A DNA stretch of 5,022 bases from an uncultured Faecalibacterium sp. (GTDB lineage: Bacteria; Bacillota; Clostridia; Oscillospirales; Ruminococcaceae): positions 1 through 5,022 of the forward strand of contig CAAFQM010000110.1 of NCBI GenBank assembly GCA_900765105.1. The letters run 5' to 3'. The first letter of the stretch is position 1. Each line of letters begins with the position of its first letter. Below, piece after piece: positions 1 through 4,581 of this stretch. The translations under genes and the position numbers were made by a program. The notes below the pieces were generated by a model. The model saw only the letters and a list, made by a program, of their open reading frames with translations. It ran no database searches and was not told the DNA's origin.

Positions 1-539
1 GCGCCGAACTTTTTGTCCAGCATGATCTCCTTGACGCCGTCGGCGGCCTGCTGCTCGTTTTCGCAGATGAGCACGCCCTTGCCCAGCGCCAGACCGTCGG
101 CCTTGATGACCACCGGGTACTTGCCCTCGGCTTTGATGTACTCCATGACCTTTGCCGGGTCATCGAAGGTCTCATACTTTGCCGTGGGGATGCCGTATTT
201 CTTCATCAGATCCTTGGAAAAGACCTTGGAAGCCTCGATGCGGGCTGCGGCCTTGTCCGGGCCGAAGGCGGGGATGCCGGCCTTTGCCAGCGCGTCCACC
301 ATGCCCAGCGCCAGCGGGTCATCCTGTGCAACGACTACATAATCGAACTTTTCCTCAACGGCAAAACCCACCATGGTGTCCACATCGGTGGCCTTGATGT
401 TCTTGCACTTTGCGTCGTAACTGATGCCGCCGTTGCCGGGTGCGCACCACACTTCGCCGCAGTCGGGGCTTTTCTTCAGTGCCTTGATGATGGCGTGCTC
501 GCGGCCGCCGCCGCCGACAACCAGAATTTTTTTCTTCAT
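1..539 (-). CDS. purD: PurD, phosphoribosylamine-glycine ligase (GAR synthetase), N-terminal 179 residues; 3' end outside window
   Basis: GAR synthetase joins glycine to phosphoribosylamine using ATP, the second step of cytosolic de novo purine synthesis. The reading frame starts at an ATG at 539 and stays open to the window edge, giving 179 of the roughly 420 residues usual for the family. Residues 5-16 (ILVVGGGGREHA) are the glycine-rich N-terminal signature of PurD. Residues 91-120 (from AFGPDKAAARIEASK to GIPTA) match the conserved linker into the ATP-grasp domain, and KADGLALGKGV at 146-156 is the ATP-grasp lysine/glycine loop. The start is supported by a GAGAAGG site 7 bases upstream. 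The family's usual GPE-x-PL motif reads AQDDPL at 71-76, a local variation. It is the last visible gene of the operon and follows a structured gap of 146 bases after the AICAR transformylase. The C-terminal half of the ATP-grasp domain cannot be judged here. Confidence 0.96.
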   Translation of the reverse strand, partial: MKKKILVVGGGGREHAIIKALKKSPDCGEVWCAPGNGGISYDAKCKNIKATDVDTMVGFAVEEKFDYVVVAQDDPLALGMVDALAKAGIPAFGPDKAAARIEASKVFSKDLMKKYGIPTAKYETFDDPAKVMEYIKAEGKYPVVIKADGLALGKGVLICENEQQAADGVKEIMLDKKFG

Positions 540-546
540 AATTGCA

Positions 547-553
547 CCTTCTC
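547..553 (-). promoter_or_regulatory. Ribosome binding site of purD
   Basis: GAGAAGG on the minus strand, 7 bases before the purD ATG at 539. It starts 7 bases after the end of the long intergenic stem (561-680), so it is outside the folded region and should stay accessible if that structure forms in the mRNA. Confidence 0.6.
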
Positions 554-560
554 TATGCAT

Positions 561-680
561 CGGCACGGCGGAAGTTTCTCCGAGGACCGTCCGCTGGGGT
601 GGGACCCTGCCGCTGCAGGCGGCAGGGCGGGCGATGGAATGGCCCGATTCGTGTCCGAGGAGGAAGCTTCCGCTGTGCCG
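561..680 (-). repeat. Long imperfect inverted repeat with two inner hairpins in the AICAR transformylase-purD gap; function unknown
   Basis: This 120-bp block fills most of the 146-base gap between two purine genes. The arms 561-574 and 667-680 are complementary at 13 of 14 positions. Pairing continues inward: after a mismatch at 575/666, 576-578 pair with 663-665, 579-581 pair with 659-661 after one bulged base (662), and 584-587 pair with 653-656 after a 2x2 internal loop. Inside are a perfect 9-bp hairpin (605-613 with 619-627, 5-base loop) and a 5-bp hairpin (628-632 with 642-646, 9-base loop). The overall fold would be a branched junction. No T-run follows any stem, so it is not a canonical intrinsic terminator. 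No coding region was found in it. It could be a dispersed palindromic repeat, an mRNA processing or stability element, or an uncharacterised cis-RNA; the sequence alone does not decide. Confidence 0.7.
605..627 (-). repeat. Perfect 9-bp hairpin within the intergenic structure
   Basis: CCCTGCCGC at 605-613 and its exact complement GCGGCAGGG at 619-627 enclose a 5-base loop. The stem is very GC-rich and would be stable in RNA of either strand. It is the most stable inner element of the larger 561-680 inverted repeat. The downstream sequence in the operon direction is not T-rich, which argues against Rho-independent termination. Confidence 0.8.
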
Positions 681-685
681 TACTA

Positions 686-1867
686 TCAGTGATGGAACAG
701 CCGCAGGCCGCAGAAGGCCATGGCGATGCCGTACTTGTTGCAGGTGTCGATGACCTGCTGGTCACGGATGGAACCGCCGGGCTGCACGATGGCGGTCACG
801 CCGGAGCGGCGGGCGCGCTCGATGTTGTCGCCGAAGGGGAAGAATGCGTCCGAACCCAGGCACACGCCGGTGACATGGCTCAGATACTCCTTCTTTTCCT
901 CGGCGGTCAGCGGCGCGGGCTGTTCGGTGAAGGTCTCGGCCCACACGTCATCGCCGATGACGTCCTCCGGGGTGTCGCCGATGTACACGTCGATGGCGTT
1001 GTCCCGGTTGGGCTTTGCGATGTCATCGCGGAAAGGCAGGTTCAGCACCTTGTCCATGTGGCGCAGCTGCCAGTTGTCGGCCTTCTGGCCTGCCAGACGG
1101 GTGCAGTGGATGCGGCTCTGCTGGCCGGCGCCCACGCCGATGGTCTGGCCGCCCATGGTGTAGCACACACTGTTGGACTGGGTGTACTTGAGGGTGATGA
1201 GAGCGATGACCAGATCCCGCTTCTGCTCCTCGGTCACGGTCTTGTTCTCGGTGACCCAGTTGTTCAGCATGGTACCGGCGTTGATCTCCAGCTCGTTGCG
1301 GCCCTGCTCGAAGGTGATGCCGTACACCTGCTTGTGCTCGATGGGGGCGGGCTTATAGGCCGGGTCGATGGCCACCACGTTGTAGTTGCCCTTCTTCTTG
1401 CTGGCAAGGATCTTCAGCGCTTCCGGCTCGTAGCCCGGGGCGATGATGCCGTCGGACACCTCGTGCTGGATGAGCTTTGCGGTGGGCACATCGCAGATGT
1501 CGGACAGGGCGATCCAGTCGCCGAAGGAGGACATGCGGTCGGCACCGCGGGCGCGGGCGTAGGCGCAGGCCAGCGGGGAGAGTTCTGTCTCCGGGGCAAT
1601 GTGGTACATCTTACGCTCCACATCGGTCAGGGGCAGACCCAGAGCTGCGCCCGCCGGGGAAACGTGCTTGAAGGAAGCTGCTGCAGGCAGGCCGCAGGCA
1701 GCTTTCAGCTCCTTGACCAGCTGGATGGAGTTGAGCGCATCCAGAAAATTGATGTAGCCGGGCTTGCCGTTCAGCACGGTGACCGGCAGGTCGGAACCAT
1801 CTTCCATATAAATGCGGCTGGGCTTCTGGTTGGGGTTGCAGCCGTACTTCAATGCGAGTTCGTTCAT
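686..1867 (-). CDS. Monofunctional AICAR transformylase (phosphoribosylaminoimidazolecarboxamide formyltransferase), without the cyclohydrolase domain
   Basis: This enzyme formylates AICAR to FAICAR with 10-formyl-tetrahydrofolate, the penultimate step to IMP. The 393-residue protein corresponds to the C-terminal (AICARFT) domain of PurH/ATIC and lacks the N-terminal MGS-like IMP cyclohydrolase domain; full PurH is about 510-590 residues. Landmarks are LKYGCNPNQ (6-14), KHVSPAGAA (67-75) with the Lys-His pair that is catalytic in human ATIC, the YARARGADRMSSFGD stretch (103-117), the YTQSNSV and GAGQQSRIHCTRLAG stretches (228-260), SDAFFPF (339-345), QPGGSIRD (362-369) and a terminal LRLFHH. 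Several of these look closer to eukaryotic ATIC than to Escherichia coli PurH. The start at 1867 is preferred because AAGGAGG lies 8 bases before it and homology begins at once; an in-frame ATG at 1933 would add 22 non-homologous residues and overlap the upstream gene. The missing cyclohydrolase activity is supplied by the gene immediately upstream. Confidence 0.96.
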   Translation of the reverse strand: MNELALKYGCNPNQKPSRIYMEDGSDLPVTVLNGKPGYINFLDALNSIQLVKELKAACGLPAAASFKHVSPAGAALGLPLTDVERKMYHIAPETELSPLACAYARARGADRMSSFGDWIALSDICDVPTAKLIQHEVSDGIIAPGYEPEALKILASKKKGNYNVVAIDPAYKPAPIEHKQVYGITFEQGRNELEINAGTMLNNWVTENKTVTEEQKRDLVIALITLKYTQSNSVCYTMGGQTIGVGAGQQSRIHCTRLAGQKADNWQLRHMDKVLNLPFRDDIAKPNRDNAIDVYIGDTPEDVIGDDVWAETFTEQPAPLTAEEKKEYLSHVTGVCLGSDAFFPFGDNIERARRSGVTAIVQPGGSIRDQQVIDTCNKYGIAMAFCGLRLFHH

Positions 1868-1875
1868 TGGTGCAT

Positions 1876-1882
1876 CCTCCTT
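1876..1882 (-). promoter_or_regulatory. Ribosome binding site that fixes the AICAR transformylase start at 1867
   Basis: AAGGAGG, a full consensus Shine-Dalgarno site, lies 8 bases before the ATG at 1867. The alternative in-frame ATG at 1933 lies inside the upstream cyclohydrolase gene and would add a lysine-rich leader encoded by the intergenic gap. The rest of this gap (1868-1913) shows no hairpin or promoter. Confidence 0.85.
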
Positions 1883-1913
1883 GTGACGTTTTGTGTCCTC
1901 TACTGTTTTAGTC

Positions 1914-2714
1914 TTATTCTTCCTCGGCGTCAAGCTTTTTGAGCAGTTCCAGCTCTTCGGGCAGCAGCTCCGGCTCTTCAGGGTCGTCCAGATCGCTGCA
2001 CACGGCGTCGTATTTGTTGAAGATCATGTCGCCGCTCTCGCCGCTGTCCAGATCGATGACCCGGGCAAACAGGCTCACCTTGTTGTCGGCGTTCAGGCTG
2101 CTCCACAGCCCCTGTGCAAAGTCGCCGATGGTGCGCGGGCAGTCAAAGCGCAGCGGCTCGCCCTCAAAACTGGGGATAGGGCTGCCGTTGTGCTTGTAGG
2201 TGCTGATAAAGTGTCCCTCGCCTGCCACGGGCTGGGGGTAATCGAAGAAATAGCGCTGCACGCTCTCGCCGTTGCCGTCGGCAGACTTGAGAATGCTCAT
2301 CTGATAGCTGCCGTCGGCGTACACCACAGCGGAGATGCGGGGGGTGTAGTTGGGCTCGTCCGGCTCAAAGGTGCGGGTGCGCAGGCTGTCGGCAAAGCTC
2401 TTACCGCGGCTCATACCGTCGTAGATGGTGTCAGTCTGGTCGCCGTTGGTGACGATGTGGGTCTTGCCGAGGGTCAGCACCGGGTTGTAGATGATCAGGC
2501 TGGGGTCTTCCAGCTTTGCCGGGTCGGCTGCGATGGTGCAGATGCCGCCGCGCTCCGGCACAGGGTCAAACACGCGGTTGCGGCTGTTCTCGCTGCGGCC
2601 CATGATAAAATAGCCGATGAACATCTGCCGTCCGTCCGGAGCCTTTGCAATGGCAATGCCGCGGCCGGGGTACTCGTTGGATGCCAGATATTCGTTCAGG
2701 TTGATTTTTTCCAT
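1914..2714 (-). CDS. Monofunctional IMP cyclohydrolase of the archaeal PurO type (IMP_cyclohyd family)
   Basis: The predicted role is ring closure of FAICAR to IMP, the final step of the pathway. The 266-residue protein is unlike the MGS-fold cyclohydrolase domain of PurH. It matches the archaeal PurO pattern instead: GRGIAIA (17-23), YFIMGRSENSRNRVF (35-49, basic and Asn/Arg-rich), YNP (76-78), VTNGDQTDTI (88-97), YTPRISAV (123-130) and FISTYKHNG (169-177). These correspond to the GR, NG-x2-TDTI, TPRI-x-A and YIST signatures I recall from Methanothermobacter PurO. It is longer than archaeal PurO (about 200 residues), partly because of a Glu/Asp/Leu-rich tail at about 240-266 ending in EEE. 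The start at 2714 has AAGGAGA 6 bases upstream. Its position directly before a transformylase that lacks a cyclohydrolase domain strongly supports the role. There is no signal peptide or membrane segment. Confidence 0.9.
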   Translation of the reverse strand: MEKINLNEYLASNEYPGRGIAIAKAPDGRQMFIGYFIMGRSENSRNRVFDPVPERGGICTIAADPAKLEDPSLIIYNPVLTLGKTHIVTNGDQTDTIYDGMSRGKSFADSLRTRTFEPDEPNYTPRISAVVYADGSYQMSILKSADGNGESVQRYFFDYPQPVAGEGHFISTYKHNGSPIPSFEGEPLRFDCPRTIGDFAQGLWSSLNADNKVSLFARVIDLDSGESGDMIFNKYDAVCSDLDDPEEPELLPEELELLKKLDAEEE

Positions 2715-2720
2715 TGTTGT

Positions 2721-2727
2721 TCTCCTT
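2721..2727 (-). promoter_or_regulatory. Ribosome binding site of the IMP cyclohydrolase gene
   Basis: AAGGAGA sits 6 bases before the ATG at 2714. It lies in the 26 bases (2715-2740) between the gene and the hairpin-rich element at 2741-2927, so the element has not displaced the translation signal. Confidence 0.8.
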
Positions 2728-2802
2728 TACGGATAACGACCTCGCCCTCTTCGTCAGCGCTGACGCGCTGCCACATTCCCCACTCTGTCGCTATTGCGAC
2801 AT

Positions 2803-2822
2803 CTCTCCCCGGCCGGGGAGAG
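2803..2822. repeat. Perfect 20-bp palindrome inside the hairpin-rich element
   Basis: CTCTCCCCGG is followed at once by its exact reverse complement CCGGGGAGAG. With no spacer it could extrude as a cruciform in DNA, or pair with a small loop in RNA. No T-run follows on either strand. The same CTCTCCC / GGGAGAG stem recurs at 2882-2898 around a TTT loop, which shows that the element is built from variants of one hairpin. Confidence 0.85.
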
Positions 2823-2880
2823 TCTTTCCTCAAAGTGAGAGGCTTTGGCAATCCACACAAAGTTCATGGTTTTGCCAAGG

Positions 2881-2899
2881 GCTCTCCCTTTGGGAGAGC
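2881..2899. repeat. 8-bp hairpin with TTT loop inside the hairpin-rich element
   Basis: GCTCTCCC at 2881-2888 pairs with GGGAGAGC at 2892-2899 around three T residues (AAA on the minus strand). It is the purN-proximal hairpin and lies 42 bases after the purN stop in the direction of transcription. It could protect the 3' end of purFMN mRNA from exonucleases, but without a following T-run it is not a convincing terminator. Confidence 0.75.
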
Positions 2900-2940
2900 T
2901 GGACGCGAAGCGGCCTGAGAGGGCGAGCCAGTTTATCTTT

Positions 2941-3537
2941 TTACTTGATCTCTCCGCTGCACACCATGGCAACTGCCTTGGGCAGCAGTTTCCACTCGGC
3001 CTGCTCCATCACGCGCTTCTGCAGCACCTCGGGGGTGTCGCCGGGCAGGATGTCCACGGCCTTCTGCAGCAGAATGGGGCCGCCGTCACACTCTTCGTTG
3101 ACAAAGTGGACCGTCGCGCCGGTGACCTTGCAGCCCCGGGCAATGGCCGCTTCGTGGGGGCGCAGGCCGTACATGCCCGGCCCGCAAAAAGATGGGATGA
3201 GCGCCGGGTGCACGTTCAGGATGCGGCGCGGATAGGCTGCAATGACGCTGGGGCCGAGCACGGACAGAAAGCCCGCCAGCACCACCAGATCGATGTTATG
3301 TTCTTTCAGCGTATTCAGCAATGCTGCGTCAAAGTCTTCACTGTTTTCGTAGTCCTTGCGGCGCACTACGCAGCTCTCCACGCCGGCCTTTGCGGCTCGT
3401 TCCAGCGCATAGACGCCGGGCTTGGAGGCCACCACAAGGGTGATCTTACCATTGGGGTTCTCGCCCCGGGCTTCGCTGTCCAGCAGGGCCTGCAGGTTGG
3501 TGCCGCCGCCGGAAACTAACACTGCAATGTTCAGCAC
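2941..3537 (-). CDS. purN: PurN, folate-dependent phosphoribosylglycinamide formyltransferase (GAR transformylase 1)
   Basis: PurN transfers a formyl group from 10-formyl-tetrahydrofolate to GAR, making FGAR, in the third step of the pathway. The 198-residue protein has the usual family length. Visible motifs are the N-terminal phosphate-binding loop VSGGGTNLQ (8-16), AGFLSVLGP (88-96) lining the folate pocket, ILNVHPALIPSF (106-117) with the catalytic Asn108 and His110, and GATVHFVNEECDGGPI (140-155) with His144 and catalytic Asp151. These match Asn106, His108, His137 and Asp144 of the Escherichia coli enzyme. The start is a GTG at 3537 that overlaps the last 7 bases of purM. It is chosen because homology begins there; only a weak GAGGG site lies about 9 bases upstream, so translation is probably coupled to purM. 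The gene ends just before the hairpin-rich element. Confidence 0.97.
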   Translation of the reverse strand: MLNIAVLVSGGGTNLQALLDSEARGENPNGKITLVVASKPGVYALERAAKAGVESCVVRRKDYENSEDFDAALLNTLKEHNIDLVVLAGFLSVLGPSVIAAYPRRILNVHPALIPSFCGPGMYGLRPHEAAIARGCKVTGATVHFVNEECDGGPILLQKAVDILPGDTPEVLQKRVMEQAEWKLLPKAVAMVCSGEIK

Positions 3538-4577
3538 AGCTCCACACCCTCGCCTTCTGCGATGACGCCCAGACGGTAAGCTTCCGGCTCGCCGTTGGCG
3601 TGCAGGATGTCCAGAGCCTTGTCGGCCTGCTCGGCGGGCACGGTGAGCACCATGCCGACGCCCATGTTGAAGGTGTTGAACATATCGTGCTCGGAGATGT
3701 GGCCAACTTCCTGCATCAGGTGGAACAGCGCCGGAGTGCGGACGTCTGCCTTGTTGATGCGGGCGCAGCAGCCCTTCTTCAGGCTGCGGGGGATATTCTC
3801 GTAGAAGCCGCCGCCGGTGATGTGGGAAATGCCCTTCACGTCCACTTCCTCCAGCACCTTCAGCACCGGCTTAACGTAAATTTTAGTGGGAGCCAGCAGG
3901 GCCTCGCCCAGGCTCTTGCCGCCCAGCTCGGCGGGCGTGGTGTGCAGCACGTCGGGGTTGCCGTCGATATCAAAAATTTTGCGCACCAGCGAGAAACCGT
4001 TGGAGTGCACACCGGTGGAAGGCAGAGCGATGATGACATCGCCGGGCTTCATGGAATCGTTGCTCAGGATTTTTTCCTTGTCCACGACGCCAACGGTGAA
4101 ACCGGCCAGATCGTACTCGTCCTCCGGCATCATGCCCGGGTGCTCGGCCGTCTCGCCGCCCACCAGAGAGCAGTCGGCCTGCACGCAGCCCTCGGCCACG
4201 CCCTTGACGATCTCGGCGATCTTTTCGGGGATGTTGCGGCCGCAGGCGATATAGTCCAGGAACACCAGCGGCTTTGCACCGGCGCAGATGACATCGTTGA
4301 CGCACATGGCCACGCAGTCGATGCCGATGGTATCATGCTTGTCCATAATCATGGCGATCTTGAGCTTGGTGCCCACGCCGTCGGTGCCGGAGATCAGCAC
4401 CGGGTGCTTGTAGCCGGTGCAGTCCAGCTCGAACAGACCGCCAAAGCCGCCCAGACCGCCGATGCAGTGCTCGTTCATGGTACGGGCCACATACTGCTTC
4501 ATCAATTCAACGGAACGATAGCCTGCGGTGATGTCCACACCGGCGGCTGCGTAGCTTTCAGAATAGCTCTTTTCCAT
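3531..4577 (-). CDS. purM: PurM, phosphoribosylformylglycinamidine cyclo-ligase (AIR synthetase)
   Basis: PurM closes the imidazole ring: FGAM plus ATP gives AIR, the fifth step. The 348-residue protein is of normal family length and appears complete. Recognisable segments in order are SYAAAGVDITAG-type N-terminus (8-19), GLGGFGGLFEL (41-51), LISGTDGVGTKLK (61-73), the glycine/aspartate-rich ATP/phosphate region with VNDVICAGAKPLVFLDYIA (93-111), VGGETAEHPGMM (139-150), PSTGVHSNGFSLVRK (186-200), HITGGGFYENIPR (252-264) and MFNTFNMGVGM (299-309). The ATG at 4577 is only 4 bases after the purF stop. Its AGGAGAG site (4585-4591) lies 7 bases upstream inside the end of purF, so the two genes are tightly packed. 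It overlaps purN downstream by 7 bases. This purF-purM-purN order is common in Firmicutes. Confidence 0.98.
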   Translation of the reverse strand: MEKSYSESYAAAGVDITAGYRSVELMKQYVARTMNEHCIGGLGGFGGLFELDCTGYKHPVLISGTDGVGTKLKIAMIMDKHDTIGIDCVAMCVNDVICAGAKPLVFLDYIACGRNIPEKIAEIVKGVAEGCVQADCSLVGGETAEHPGMMPEDEYDLAGFTVGVVDKEKILSNDSMKPGDVIIALPSTGVHSNGFSLVRKIFDIDGNPDVLHTTPAELGGKSLGEALLAPTKIYVKPVLKVLEEVDVKGISHITGGGFYENIPRSLKKGCCARINKADVRTPALFHLMQEVGHISEHDMFNTFNMGVGMVLTVPAEQADKALDILHANGEPEAYRLGVIAEGEGVELC

Positions 4578-4581
4578 GGTC

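Larger units (their letters stand above)
2741..2927. repeat. Hairpin-rich, MITE-like intergenic element with 10-bp terminal inverted repeats, inserted between purN and the IMP cyclohydrolase gene
   Basis: This 187-bp block makes up nearly all of the 226-base purN-cyclohydrolase gap. Its ends are exact 10-bp inverted repeats, CTCGCCCTCT at 2741-2750 and AGAGGGCGAG at 2918-2927. Between them are palindromes: 14 bp perfect at 2752-2765; a 6-bp stem with 4-base loop at 2786-2801; a perfect 20-bp palindrome at 2803-2822; a long-range 7-bp pairing of 2845-2851 with 2872-2878; and an 8-bp stem with 3-base loop at 2881-2899. Both ends share one plan (GCCCTCT, a short variable hairpin, CCA, then a pyrimidine-rich CCC block) in opposite orientation, so the element looks like two inverted copies of a module. 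It has no transposase and no clear target duplication. From memory, similar modules are scattered in Faecalibacterium-like genomes. It is non-coding; short frames across it are artefacts. Confidence 0.8.

Noticed and set aside
540..685. ZTP (pfl) riboswitch before purD, considered because such riboswitches regulate purine and one-carbon genes and CCGCCTG occurs here
   Set aside because: CCGCCTG is part of a simple 9-bp hairpin. The conserved 5' domain of the motif and the pseudoknot partner were not found.
1868..1933. Upstream in-frame ATG at 1933 that would extend the AICAR transformylase by 22 residues
   Set aside because: The extension is Lys/Thr-rich and non-homologous and overlaps the cyclohydrolase gene. 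The ATG at 1867 has a consensus AAGGAGG 8 bases upstream and immediate homology.
542..1942. Open plus-strand frame of 466 codons opposite the AICAR transformylase
   Set aside because: It is exactly antisense to a gene with clear family motifs. Its translation is Val/Gly/His/Ala-rich and matches no family I recognise. Long antisense frames are expected when third codon positions are GC-rich.
2881..2899. Intrinsic terminator after purN
   Set aside because: The stem is good, but no run of T follows it in the operon direction, and the downstream genes are clearly part of the same pathway.
1893..2918. Open plus-strand frame of 341 codons opposite the IMP cyclohydrolase and the repeat element
   Set aside because: It is antisense to a recognised gene, runs through the non-coding hairpin element, and has low-complexity hydrophobic composition.
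2754..2972. Minus-strand 72-codon frame running from inside purN through the hairpin-rich element
   Set aside because: Most of it is translated repeat DNA and it overlaps the purN 3' end in another frame. Frames of this kind are often annotated as hypothetical proteins in repeat-rich clostridial genomes, but nothing supports a product.
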